Assembly (NCBI RefSeq): GCF_030658505.1
Contig: NZ_JAUTXR010000195.1
Coordinates: 1-64,000 of the forward strand
Length of the DNA: 64,000 bases
Source: Stenotrophomonas raiganjensis (SeqCode)
GTDB taxonomy: Bacteria > Pseudomonadota > Gammaproteobacteria > Xanthomonadales > Xanthomonadaceae
Direction: 5' to 3'
Shown: positions 26,819-34,588 of the stretch, piece after piece
Layout of the letters: every line of letters starts with the position of its first letter
Numbering within the stretch: position 1 is the first letter of the stretch
Program-made: the position numbers and the translations under genes
The notes under the pieces: generated by a model
Seen by the model: only the letters and a program-made list of their open reading frames with translations
What the model was told of the DNA's origin: nothing
The model's database searches: none

Positions 26819-27445
26819 TCAACTGCCCTGGCGCTGCGCCTGGATGGCCTGGTCGAGGGTGTCCAGCTCATCCGTCGGCGAGTCCAGCCATGCCGGGTAC
26901 GCCTCGGTTTCAACGAAGGTGGAGGATCGCAGCACATCGTCGAACGCCGGATTGTCCTTCTCCGCATGGCGCAGCAGGCCGGACATCAGCCCGCAGATGC
27001 GGACGGCCGCCTGGTAGGCGCCCTGCAGTGATCCGGCAGGCTCGGTGACCGTGTTGAGGAAGGCCGCATAGGCCGGCCCATCGAAGACGAAGTCCTCGCG
27101 CTGCCGGAAGGCGTCGCCGCTGAGGTTGGCTTCGCCGGAGACGTGCCGCGAGAATCCCCAGGACCAGATGTCGAGGAAGCGCAGGTCATCCAGCATCCGG
27201 CGCGCGTCGTCTGTCAGCGGAACGGCGCCGGACAGAGCGTGCTCCAGCGTGGCCGCTGCGAACGGTTCGGTGCCCTCGTGGGCCAGGAAATCACTCAGGC
27301 ATCGCAACGCGCCGGGATGGTCCGGGTCCAGCCGCAGCGCGTGGTAGATCACCCGGGCACCTTCCACGTGACGGCCCTGGGCAATGAAGATGTTGAGGGC
27401 ATGGTGCGCGAGCTGGTCGGCGCTGAGGTCGGCAATCCGTGTCAT
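26819..27445 (-). CDS. Hypothetical protein with TPR-like N-terminus (208 aa)
   Basis: I do not recognise a named family. The first 60 residues read like a tetratricopeptide pair (ALNIFIAQGRHVEGARVIYHAL followed by LDPDHPGALRCLSDFLAHEG, written here in pieces), and the remainder is helical with several Trp and Phe residues. There is no signal peptide. An in-frame ATG at 27478 would add 11 residues, and neither start shows a strong ribosome site. It precedes the two-component genes by 70 bp on the same strand and follows an NTF2-like gene, so it could be part of that transcript. Confidence 0.65.
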   Translation of the reverse strand: MTRIADLSADQLAHHALNIFIAQGRHVEGARVIYHALRLDPDHPGALRCLSDFLAHEGTEPFAAATLEHALSGAVPLTDDARRMLDDLRFLDIWSWGFSRHVSGEANLSGDAFRQREDFVFDGPAYAAFLNTVTEPAGSLQGAYQAAVRICGLMSGLLRHAEKDNPAFDDVLRSSTFVETEAYPAWLDSPTDELDTLDQAIQAQRQGS

Positions 27446-27494
27446 GGGGTCTGGCTGGCTTGAAAAAACGGTTCGCATCAGTCTGACAGATCGC

Positions 27495-28025
27495 TCATTC
27501 GGCCGGGCTGCGTGAATCGCGGATCGAGTAGATCACCGAGAAGATCTTCCAGCCCTGCTCGGTCCGGATCAGCTGCCACATTTCCTTCCCCCAGTTGGTC
27601 TTCACCCCATCGTCGTGGAAGCTGTAGTCGAACGACACCGAGGCCACATCGCCGTCCGTCTCGATCTTCGTGTTGGAGAACGTCTCCTCCTTCGGTTTCG
27701 GTGAGGCCACCGCCCCGTCGATCAGCGCGATGAAGTTGTTGGCGGGAATCCGCCGTGCCTTGATCGCATCGGGCTTGGCCTTGCGGATGTCCTGCAGGCG
27801 CACATCTTCGGAAACATACTGCCAACCGATATCTTCGGGCTTGTCCGAAAAGAACAGGCCCATGTAGGTCGGCTTGTCCTTGTTGATCAGCGAGGTACGG
27901 AAGGCTTCGACCACCTGTTCGATGGCCTTCACATCAGCCGAGGATGGGGGCTGGCTTGCCTGGGCCGGCAGGCCTGCGGCGAGACACGCAGCGAGAAACG
28001 CGCTCTGGATTCCGGTGGTTCGCAT
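27495..28025 (-). CDS. Exported NTF2/SnoaL-like protein (176 aa)
   Basis: A signal peptide ends at LPAQASQ. The body begins with a helix, VKAIEQVVEAFRTSLINKDK, and ends with curved-sheet strands, DVASVSFDYSFHDDG and MWQLIRTEQGWKIFSVIYS, the pattern of periplasmic NTF2-like proteins of the SnoaL superfamily. Catalytic function cannot be inferred. Many such proteins only bind ligands. The gene is on the minus strand upstream of the TPR-like gene. Confidence 0.7.
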   Translation of the reverse strand: MRTTGIQSAFLAACLAAGLPAQASQPPSSADVKAIEQVVEAFRTSLINKDKPTYMGLFFSDKPEDIGWQYVSEDVRLQDIRKAKPDAIKARRIPANNFIALIDGAVASPKPKEETFSNTKIETDGDVASVSFDYSFHDDGVKTNWGKEMWQLIRTEQGWKIFSVIYSIRDSRSPAE

Positions 28026-28057
28026 CGTCCATGACGGCCTTGGTAGGGTGGAAGCGC

Positions 28058-28087
28058 CGCCGGGGCCACGACTACAGGGCCCCGGCG
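28058..28087 (-). terminator. GC-rich hairpin after the RcnB-family gene
   Basis: CGCCGGGGCC (28058-28067) pairs with GGCCCCGGCG (28078-28087). It lies 10 bp past the RcnB-family stop and before the NTF2-like start, on the transcribed minus strand. No U-tract is visible, so it may be a weak terminator or an mRNA end stabiliser. Confidence 0.45.
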
Positions 28088-28097
28088 CGCTCCGTAT

Positions 28098-28445
28098 TCA
28101 ACGATGCAACGCGTCAATGATCAACCCGGTGGCGATCTCCACCAGCAGGTACTCGTTATCGGACTGCCGCACCCAACGCCGGTCGCGGCCCGGCTCGCGC
28201 AGGTGATAGCGCGCGTAGTCGTCCACCCAATAGCGGCGGTCCACTTCGGCCCAGGGCAGGCGCTCACCACGTCGCCAGGCCTTCTTCTGCCAGCCCGGCG
28301 GTGGCGCATCACGGTTGTGGGGGCCGCCTGCATGCGGCGGTGGGCCGTTGCCACGGGCGTGGTGCGGCGGATCGGCGAAGGCTGGGGTCGCCGCCAGAGC
28401 GGTGGCGGTGGCCAGGGCGATGGCAAGCAGATGCGTGGTTTTCAT
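28098..28445 (-). CDS. RcnB family exported protein (115 aa)
   Basis: A signal peptide ending at TPAFA is followed by a Pro-, Gly- and His-rich stretch (DPPHHARGNGPPPHAGGPHN), then the RcnB-type core PPPGWQKKAWRRGERLPW, RYWVDDYARYHL and RWVRQSDNEYLLVEIATGLI. RcnB in E. coli is a periplasmic protein affecting nickel and cobalt homeostasis. The His-rich segment could bind metal. GGAGGGTG precedes the ATG at 28445. There are no efflux genes nearby, so the role is open. Confidence 0.82.
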   Translation of the reverse strand: MKTTHLLAIALATATALAATPAFADPPHHARGNGPPPHAGGPHNRDAPPPGWQKKAWRRGERLPWAEVDRRYWVDDYARYHLREPGRDRRWVRQSDNEYLLVEIATGLIIDALHR

Positions 28446-28631
28446 GAAGCACCCTCCGTCGTGGCCGCAGCGTGCGGCGCTGTGCTCGGAATATAGGGTG
28501 GGCAACGTGAATGAATACGGGTGCGAGCGGCATGTCCGTGAACGGCAGGCCGATTCATCTGCGCATTGCAATGGCGCGCAGCAGGCGACGGGGCAGTGTG
28601 GTGCGGGGCCCCATCGCCCTCGGATGCCGCG

Positions 28632-29012
28632 CTAGGGTCGCCGGTCGACCTGCAACCGCGCGACTGCCTGCGCATCCAACGCCAGGCACGCCAGCTTCAA
28701 TCCTTCCATCACCCGGTCGCCCACGTATTCCTCGGGCTCGCCGTTCTGCCGTGTACGCTCGGCCGCCAGCAGCAGTTCGTGCATCACGCGCAGCCCGGCC
28801 AGGGCGCAGTCGGCGTCGGCCAGGGCGAGACGGCGGCCGGGCAGCAGGTAGCGTTCCGGCCAGGGCTGGCCGTCGGCGGCCGCACCGGTGCCGATCCGGT
28901 TCAGATTGGCAATGAAGGTATTGGGGTTCGCGGGCGAGGCGGCCGTCGATGTGTCGCCATTGCTGGCCGCGCCGTGGTGGGTGCGCAGGTGAGGGACGTC
29001 GGGTTCGTTCAT
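28632..29012 (-). CDS. Hypothetical protein (126 aa)
   Basis: I do not recognise the family with confidence. The N-terminal 45 residues are polar and probably disordered. The C-terminal half forms two helices, ADADCALAGLRVMHELLLAAE and YVGDRVMEGLKLACLALDAQ, shown in parts. No signal peptide. GGAG lies before the ATG at 29012. The shape resembles small soluble proteins of the DUF3077/DUF6124 kind found in pseudomonads, but I cannot confirm this. Confidence 0.6.
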   Translation of the reverse strand: MNEPDVPHLRTHHGAASNGDTSTAASPANPNTFIANLNRIGTGAAADGQPWPERYLLPGRRLALADADCALAGLRVMHELLLAAERTRQNGEPEEYVGDRVMEGLKLACLALDAQAVARLQVDRRP

Positions 29013-29471
29013 GGCAAGGCTCCGTGCAGGGCAGTCGGTAGCCGCCACCAATGAAAGTGGCGGACGGTACGTGGTTCGAACACCGGGTTGATGTCAGTCC
29101 GGCGGGCCCGGAGGCCCCCACGCACCGCCCGCCATAGCCGGCAGACGGTTTGCCAACCGGCGCCACGCAAGGTGACGCCGGTTGGCAAGCGCATACATCA
29201 ACATCAACTCGGGTGTTCGAAGCCCGGCCACCCTTTTCCGGTGGCACGCCATCTGAGCCTTTGGCGTTATGCAATGCCAATCAGAAGAGTTGCAAACATC
29301 GCTCGATTGGAGACGCTTTCGGCATTCTCCCACGCTGTTAAGTACTGGCCGTGCGGGCTGGCGCGGTGGTCCACCCCTACCGGGCAATCTGCGACAGGTG
29401 TCGTGGTTGCAGCGACGGGAAGGGGGAGGCAGTTGGGCCTATCGCGACACAGTGCCCCGGTTCAGGCAGCG
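29013..29471. other. Divergent intergenic region with several hairpins
   Basis: No gene is supported between the divergent hypothetical gene and the moaA leader. The region holds CCGCCAC/GTGGCGG (29042-29063), GGCGGGC/GCCCGCC (29101-29133) and a perfect 13-bp inverted repeat, TTGCCAACCGGCG (29150-29162) with its complement (29176-29188). The last is followed by AT-richer DNA around 29190-29345 that probably contains the moaA promoter. An open frame continuous with moaA exists from 29269 but lacks codon bias and a ribosome site. Confidence 0.6.
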
Positions 29472-29570
29472 CACTGACCGGGTTGACGCTTTCACCGCCC
29501 CAGCGCACTCTGCGGGCTGGGGTCGACAACCCGTTCAGGGGGAAGGCTGCAGGGTGGTACCAGGAGGTGG
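29472..29570 (+). promoter_or_regulatory. Probable molybdenum cofactor (Moco) riboswitch
   Basis: The leader of moaA can fold with CGGGTTG (29479-29485) pairing CAACCCG (29527-29533), enclosing CCCCAGC (29498-29504) paired with GCTGGGG (29516-29522). Bases such as TTGACG and TCACCGCC beside the stems, and GGGGGAAGG after them, recall the conserved core of the Moco RNA motif found before moaA in many proteobacteria. The expected gene order supports it. The motif ends at the ribosome site AGGAGG (29562-29567), so ligand binding could block translation. Confidence 0.55.
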
Positions 29571-29577
29571 AACAGCC

Positions 29578-30558
29578 ATGAGCCAACTCACCGACAGCTT
29601 CGGACGCAGCTTTCCATACCTGCGCTTGTCGCTTACCGAAGCCTGCAACTTCCGTTGCAGCTACTGCCTGCCCGACGGTTACCAGGCCGATGGCCGCCCG
29701 CGCTTCCTGCAGGTGGATGAAATCGCGCGCCTGGTGCGTGCGTTCGCCGCGCTGGGCATGAGCAAGATCCGCCTGACCGGTGGCGAGCCCAGCCTGCGCA
29801 AGGACCTGGACGAGATCATCGCCACTGTGGCGGCGGTGCCGGGCATCCGCAAGGTGGCCATCACCACCAATGGCACGTTGCTGCCGCGGCGCCTGCCGGG
29901 TTGGCACCGGGCAGGCCTGACTGCGCTGAACGTGAGCATGGACAGCCTGCAACGCGAGCGCTTCCACGCCATCACCGGCCATGACCGCCTGCCGGAGATC
30001 CAGCAGGGCCTGGCCCTGGCGCAGGCGCTGGGCCTTTCGGCAATCAAGCTCAATGCGGTGCTGCTGCGCGGCCTGAACGACGACGAGCTGCCGCAGTGGA
30101 TGGACTACCTGCGCGACCGCCCCTTCAGCGTGCGCTTCATCGAGCTGATGCGCACCGGCGACAACGAAGCCTATTTCCAGCGCCACCACCTGCGCGCCGA
30201 TCGGGTGATCGAGCAGCTGCTGGCTGCCGGTTGGCACGAGCGGCCGCGTGCCGCCGATGCCGGCCCGGCGCGTGAGTTCGGCCACCCTGGCCATCGCGGC
30301 AGCATCGGCATCATCGCCCCGTATTCGCGTGACTTCTGCAAGGGCTGCAACCGTTTGCGGGTGACCGCCAAGGGTGACCTGCGGCTGTGCCTGTTCGGCG
30401 ATTTCGGGGTGCCGCTGCGCCCGCTGCTGCAGCGCGACGATGACCACGACGCGCTGCTGGCACGCATCACTACCCAGCTTGGCCTGAAAGCGGCCGGGCA
30501 CGGACTGCACCAGGGCCACACCGGGCTGACCCCGCACCTGGCCTCGATCGGAGGATGA
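29578..30558 (+). CDS. moaA: GTP 3',8-cyclase MoaA (326 aa)
   Basis: A radical SAM enzyme that, with MoaC, turns GTP into cyclic pyranopterin monophosphate. The SAM cluster cysteines are C23, C27 and C30 in CNFRCSYC. LTGGEPSLRKDL follows. The second cluster uses C254, C257 and C271 in CKGCNRLRVTAKGDLRLC. The C-terminus ends in the required Gly-Gly. AGGAGG lies 10 bases before the ATG. The stop overlaps the start of the next gene (ATGA). It is the first gene of a Moco operon behind a probable riboswitch. Confidence 0.95.
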   Translation: MSQLTDSFGRSFPYLRLSLTEACNFRCSYCLPDGYQADGRPRFLQVDEIARLVRAFAALGMSKIRLTGGEPSLRKDLDEIIATVAAVPGIRKVAITTNGTLLPRRLPGWHRAGLTALNVSMDSLQRERFHAITGHDRLPEIQQGLALAQALGLSAIKLNAVLLRGLNDDELPQWMDYLRDRPFSVRFIELMRTGDNEAYFQRHHLRADRVIEQLLAAGWHERPRAADAGPAREFGHPGHRGSIGIIAPYSRDFCKGCNRLRVTAKGDLRLCLFGDFGVPLRPLLQRDDDHDALLARITTQLGLKAAGHGLHQGHTGLTPHLASIGG

Positions 30559-31562
30559 GCAACACGATGAGTGGGGAATTGAATGCGGCCTTCCACATGG
30601 CTGATGTCCGCAACAAGCGCATCAGCCGCCGCCGTGCGGTGGCGGTGGGCGAGCTGCATGCCGGTCCGGTGGCGTATCCGCTGATCGTCGAGCGCCGCCT
30701 GCCCAAGGGCGATGCGCTGGTGATGGCCGAGATTGCCGGCCTGCAGGGGGCCAAGATGGCCTCGATGCTGATGCCGCTGTGCCATCCGCTGCCGCTGGAG
30801 CTGGTGCAGGTGTTCTGCGCGCCGGTGCCGGAACGGCAGGCGATCCGCGTGTGGTGCGAGTGCGCCAGCGAGGCGCGCACCGGCGTGGAGATGGAGGCAC
30901 TGGCCGGCGTCAATGCGGCGCTGCTGACGTTGTATGACCTGAGCAAGCCGGTGGAGCCGGCGCTGCGCATCGAAGGTATCCGCCTGCTGTTCAAGGAAGG
31001 CGGCAAGCGCGGCGTCTGGCTGCACCCGGATGGCTTGGACGAGGCCGAGCGTGAGCGGTTCAAGCCGCGTGCGCCGAAGGGCCTGGAGGGCGCGGCCTGC
31101 GCGGTGATCACGCTGAGCGATCGTGCCAGTGAAGGCACCTATGAAGATGTGTCCGGCCCGACCCTGGTGTCTGGCGTGGAAAAGCTGGGTGGCGAAGTGG
31201 TAGCCGCCGAGGTCTTGCCGGATGGCATCGAGCCATTGGCCGGCCGCCTGCAGGCCTTGGCCGCCGAGGGCGTGCGCCTGTGCCTGTGCACCGGCGGCAC
31301 TGGGCTGGGCCCGCGCGACCTGACCCCGGAGGCGCTGCGTTCGTTGAACGCGCGGCCGGTGCATGGCCTGGCGCAGATGGTGCGGGCGCTGAGCGCGCAG
31401 CACACGCCGATGGCCTGGCTGAGCCGCGCCGAGGTGGTGCAGCTGGACAACATGCTGGTGTTCGCGCTGCCGGGCAGCCCGAAGGCGGCCACGCAGTGCC
31501 TGGACATCCTGGCGCCGGTGCTGGGCCACGCCCTGGCGATGGTCGAGGGGGATGGCCACTGA
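30555..31562 (+). CDS. moaCB: Bifunctional MoaC-MoaB fusion protein (335 aa)
   Basis: Residues 1-160 are MoaC, cyclic pyranopterin monophosphate synthase. They keep the KGD lysine, His in PLCHPLPL, the pair of Glu in TGVEMEAL, and Asp/Lys in YDLSK. Residues 170-335 are a MoaB/MogA domain with ITLSDRASEGTYEDVSGP, TGGTGLGPRDLTPEAL and ALPGSPKA, which would adenylylate molybdopterin. The fusion is known in other bacteria, annotated as bifunctional MoaC/MoaB. Both halves look complete. Its stop overlaps the moeA start. Confidence 0.93.
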   Translation: MSNTMSGELNAAFHMADVRNKRISRRRAVAVGELHAGPVAYPLIVERRLPKGDALVMAEIAGLQGAKMASMLMPLCHPLPLELVQVFCAPVPERQAIRVWCECASEARTGVEMEALAGVNAALLTLYDLSKPVEPALRIEGIRLLFKEGGKRGVWLHPDGLDEAERERFKPRAPKGLEGAACAVITLSDRASEGTYEDVSGPTLVSGVEKLGGEVVAAEVLPDGIEPLAGRLQALAAEGVRLCLCTGGTGLGPRDLTPEALRSLNARPVHGLAQMVRALSAQHTPMAWLSRAEVVQLDNMLVFALPGSPKAATQCLDILAPVLGHALAMVEGDGH

Positions 31563-32815
31563 TGATTGCCTACAGCGAAGCCCTGCAGCACCTGCTGGAT
31601 GCGGCCACGCTGCTGCCGGCCGAGCGCCTGCCGCTGCATGAGGCCGGCGGCCGCACTCTGGCCAGTGACATCATCAGTGAGCAGTCGCTGCCGCCGTTCG
31701 ACAATTCGGCGATGGACGGTTTCGCGCTGCGCGCCAACGGCGCGACGTTCGAGGCCGGTACCGAATTCGCGGTACAGGGTTGGCAGGCGGCCGGTGATGC
31801 CGGCGCCGAAGGCGGCGAGGGTGCCTGGGAAATCATGACCGGCGCGCGCATGCCGGCCGGGCTGGATACGGTGGTACCGGTCGAGAACGTGGACGTCCTC
31901 GCCAGCGAGGAGGGACGCCCGACCCGCATCGCCTTGAAGGGCACGGTGAAGCCGGGCCAGAACGTGCGCCTGCGCGGCCAGGACGTGAGTGACGGCGAAC
32001 GCGTGCTGCAGGCCGGGCAGGTGCTGGATATCAATGCGCGCACCCTGCTGCATGCCATCGGCGTGGGCCAGGTGGCGGTGGTGGCACGGCCGAAGGCGGC
32101 GGTGATCGCCACCGGCAAGGAGCTGGTGACCGAGGCGGCGCAGACGCTGGAATCCGGGCAGATCCGTGACAGCAACCGGCCGTATCTGGTGGGTCGCCTG
32201 CAGGCGGCCGGCGCCGAGGTGGTCTGGCAGGGCACGGTGGGCGATGACGTGGCCGCGTTCAATGCGGTGCTGGATGCAGCGCTGGCCGCGGGCGCGCAGG
32301 TGCTGATCAGCACGGGCGCAGTGTCGGCCGGGCGCTACGATTTCGTTCCCGATGCGCTGCGCGGCCGGGGTGCGCGCATCGTGTTCCACAAGGTGGCGAT
32401 CCGCCCGGGCAAGCCATTGCTGTTTGCGGTGTTGCCCAATGGCGCGCTGTATTTCGGCCTGCCCGGCAACCCGGTGTCGGCCGCCGTGGGCCAGCGCTTC
32501 TTCGTCGAGCCGGTGCTGCGGCGCCTGCTGGGGCTGGCACCAGAGCCGGTGCTGACGTTGCCGCTGCAGGCCGACGTGCGCACGCCGCCGGGCCTGCGCT
32601 TCCACGCGCGGGCGCGGGTGGAAGTGGACGCGCAGGGTCGCCTGAGTGCGCGCGTGCTCGCTGGTCAGGAGTCGTTCCGTTTGATGTCCATGCTGCAGGC
32701 CAATGCCTGGGTGGTGCTGGAAGGCGAGGGCGGTCTCGCCCCTGCCGGCACGCCGGTGCGCGTGCAGGGCTGGGGGCACCATGAACCGGTGCAGCTGATG
32801 GGCCAGGAGTCATGA
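31562..32815 (+). CDS. moeA: Molybdopterin molybdenumtransferase MoeA (417 aa)
   Basis: The enzyme inserts molybdate into adenylylated molybdopterin in the cytoplasm. Family signatures are PPFDNSAMDGFAL, WEIMTGARMPAGLDTVVP, RDSNRPYL, STGAVSAGRYDFVP and LPGNPVSAAV. The length is that of E. coli MoeA. The start is the ATG overlapping the moaCB stop (TGATG). The stop overlaps moaD, so translation is coupled along the operon. Confidence 0.95.
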   Translation: MIAYSEALQHLLDAATLLPAERLPLHEAGGRTLASDIISEQSLPPFDNSAMDGFALRANGATFEAGTEFAVQGWQAAGDAGAEGGEGAWEIMTGARMPAGLDTVVPVENVDVLASEEGRPTRIALKGTVKPGQNVRLRGQDVSDGERVLQAGQVLDINARTLLHAIGVGQVAVVARPKAAVIATGKELVTEAAQTLESGQIRDSNRPYLVGRLQAAGAEVVWQGTVGDDVAAFNAVLDAALAAGAQVLISTGAVSAGRYDFVPDALRGRGARIVFHKVAIRPGKPLLFAVLPNGALYFGLPGNPVSAAVGQRFFVEPVLRRLLGLAPEPVLTLPLQADVRTPPGLRFHARARVEVDAQGRLSARVLAGQESFRLMSMLQANAWVVLEGEGGLAPAGTPVRVQGWGHHEPVQLMGQES

Positions 32816-33075
32816 TGAAACAGGTGACACTGCAGTTGTTCGGTGCGTTTTCCGACCTGGACGCCAGCCGCGAGATTGCCGTGGAGGTGGCCGGTGGCAC
32901 CGTGGCCGACCTGCGCCAGGCGCTGCGCGAGCTGCTGCCGGTGCGCTGGCCGGGATTCCGTGCGCGCCTGCTGGACTACTCGGCGTTCGCCGACCAGCAA
33001 CGCGTGCTGCGCGACCACGAGGCGCTGCCCGACGATGGCCGGGTGGCGATCCTGCCACCGGTGAGCGGGGGCTGA
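32812..33075 (+). CDS. moaD: Molybdopterin synthase small subunit MoaD (87 aa)
   Basis: A ubiquitin-like sulfur carrier ending in the essential Gly-Gly (PPVSGG). The C-terminal thiocarboxylate donates sulfur to cyclic pyranopterin monophosphate within the MoaD-MoaE complex. A second ATG follows directly at 32815. The gene ends three bases before moaE. A MoeB-type activating enzyme is not encoded in the window. Confidence 0.92.
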   Translation: MMKQVTLQLFGAFSDLDASREIAVEVAGGTVADLRQALRELLPVRWPGFRARLLDYSAFADQQRVLRDHEALPDDGRVAILPPVSGG

Positions 33076-33078
33076 GCC

Positions 33079-33579
33079 ATGAACGAAACGATCATCGCCA
33101 AGGTGGTGGACCGCGCGCAGGCGGCGATCGATCCGGCCGAGGGCATCGCCGCGGTCTCCGATCCCGGCTTCGGTGGCATTGACGTGTTCATCGGCAAGGT
33201 GCGCGACGTCAATGTGGGCCGGCGGGTGACCGGGATCAGCTACGACCTGTTCGAGCCACTGGTGTTGAACGAGTTCAAGCGGCTGGCCGCCGAGGTCGAG
33301 GCGACGTTTGGTCCGAAGCTGAAATTGTATGTGGCCCACGCCAAGGGCCGGTTGGGCATTGGCGATGTGGCGGTGGTGGTGGCTGCCGGCAGCCCGCACC
33401 GCGACGAGGCGTTCCGCGCCTGCCGACAGCTGATCGAGGCGGTGAAGCACCAGTGCCCGATCTGGAAGCAGGAGCACTACGAGGACGGCGACAGCCAGTG
33501 GAGCGAGGGGTGCAGCCTGTGCCATGCGGACAGCGAACCGGCCGATGCCCATGACCATGCGCACGATCACCCGCATTGA
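33079..33579 (+). CDS. moaE: Molybdopterin synthase large subunit MoaE with His-rich tail (166 aa)
   Basis: The catalytic subunit that converts precursor Z to molybdopterin. Motifs include GGIDVFIGKVRD, YVAHAKGRLGIGDVAVVV, SPHRDEAFRACRQLI and the lysine of CPIWKQEHY. E. coli MoaE has about 150 residues. Here an extra C-terminal tail, with CSLC and then DAHDHAHDHPH, is added, a potential metal-binding appendage. It follows moaD by three bases. Confidence 0.93.
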   Translation: MNETIIAKVVDRAQAAIDPAEGIAAVSDPGFGGIDVFIGKVRDVNVGRRVTGISYDLFEPLVLNEFKRLAAEVEATFGPKLKLYVAHAKGRLGIGDVAVVVAAGSPHRDEAFRACRQLIEAVKHQCPIWKQEHYEDGDSQWSEGCSLCHADSEPADAHDHAHDHPH

Positions 33580-33589
33580 CGTGGGTACG

Positions 33590-33611
33590 GCCACGCATGT
33601 CGTGGCTCTAC
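33590..33611 (-). repeat. SMAG REP unit
   Basis: Read on the minus strand it begins GTAGAGCCACGAC and closes with GTGGC, a GTAG-headed hairpin. It sits between moaE and mobA, so distal genes of the operon may be read at a lower level. Confidence 0.7.
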
Positions 33612-33615
33612 TGCG

Positions 33616-34158
33616 ATGACCATCGACGGCATCGTGCTGGCCGGTGGCCTGTCCAGCCGGATGGGGCGCGACAAGGCCCTGCTGCCGTGGCAGGGGCACA
33701 CGCTGCTGGAACACATGCGCAGCGTGCTGCTGCAGGCCGGCGCCAGGCGGGTCTGGGTAAGCGGTGACTATCCGGCGTTTGGCGGCGTGCCGGACCGCGT
33801 GGCACGTTGCGGCCCACTGGGCGGCCTCTACAGTGTGGCGATGCAGATGACGGATGGCCCTGCCTGGGTGGTGCCGGTCGATACGCCACGGATGACGCCC
33901 GCGCTGTTGCTACGTCTGCAGGCCGATCAAGGGCGCGCCTGCACGGTATTCGACGATGAACCGTTGCCGATGCGGTTGCAGATCGATGATCATTGCCGCC
34001 GCGTGCTGCGGGACTTGATTGATGATCCGATGGCGCGACGTTCACTGCGCGCCCTGCAGGAACGCCTGGGCGTGACCCGGTTGCCATTGGCACCCGAGGA
34101 TCAGGCGTTGCTGCTCAACTGCAATACGCCATCAGAGTGGGAATCCATCACAGCATGA
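33616..34158 (+). CDS. mobA: Molybdenum cofactor guanylyltransferase MobA (180 aa)
   Basis: The enzyme joins GMP to Mo-molybdopterin to give the bis-MGD form used by DMSO-reductase-family enzymes such as nitrate reductase. The nucleotide-binding N-terminus is LAGGLSSRMGRDKALLPW. RCGPLGGLYSVA and VVPVDTPRMTP follow, and near the end is NCNTPSEW. The length is typical. The stop overlaps the next small gene (ATGA). MobA implies that the cell has an MGD-type molybdoenzyme elsewhere. Confidence 0.92.
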   Translation: MTIDGIVLAGGLSSRMGRDKALLPWQGHTLLEHMRSVLLQAGARRVWVSGDYPAFGGVPDRVARCGPLGGLYSVAMQMTDGPAWVVPVDTPRMTPALLLRLQADQGRACTVFDDEPLPMRLQIDDHCRRVLRDLIDDPMARRSLRALQERLGVTRLPLAPEDQALLLNCNTPSEWESITA

Positions 34159-34520
34159 AGGTCCAGCTGCAACAGCAATCGATGCGCCTGCGCGTGGATG
34201 AGGAAGATCTGGCACGCTTGCTGGCCGGCGAGTCAGTCGAGAACCTGACCCGCTTCGGCGGCAGCGGTGGCTGGGGCGTAGCGCTGTCGCTGCATGCCGG
34301 CGATCAGGCGGTGCTGCTCGATGGCGGGACATTCTGCCGGTTGGTACTGCCTCGCCAAGCCGTTGAGTCGCTGGCGGGCAGGCTGCCCTGCCGGGATGGG
34401 CTGAGCTTCGGTATCGCCCTGGATGACGACAGCATGCTGCAGCTACAGTTCGACGTGGACGTGCGCGACAGCATGCGGCAGCGTGGCCCGCAGCGACGTG
34501 CTGAACCTGCGCCGGAGTAG
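34155..34520 (+). CDS. Small protein coupled to mobA (121 aa)
   Basis: Starts MKVQLQQQSMRLRVDEEDLARLLAG, continues with beta-like segments WGVALSLHAGDQAVLLDGG and LSFGIALDDDSMLQLQFDVDV, and ends in a polar tail. I do not know a characterised homologue. The pattern fits a small uncharacterised family (possibly DUF7009) that often sits in Moco gene clusters. It is cytoplasmic, with no signal peptide. The four-base overlap with mobA suggests a function linked to cofactor maturation. Confidence 0.65.
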   Translation: MKVQLQQQSMRLRVDEEDLARLLAGESVENLTRFGGSGGWGVALSLHAGDQAVLLDGGTFCRLVLPRQAVESLAGRLPCRDGLSFGIALDDDSMLQLQFDVDVRDSMRQRGPQRRAEPAPE

Positions 34521-34588
34521 GCGCATGATGCGCAGGGCTGGGTGGCGCGCTGACGTATGATGGGGGCCTTCGTTCCTGCGTCGCGGCA

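Noticed and set aside
29269..29577. In-frame 103-codon extension upstream of moaA
   Set aside because: The ATG at 29578 has a strong AGGAGG and MoaA-like length. The upstream stretch overlaps the probable riboswitch and has no coding pattern.
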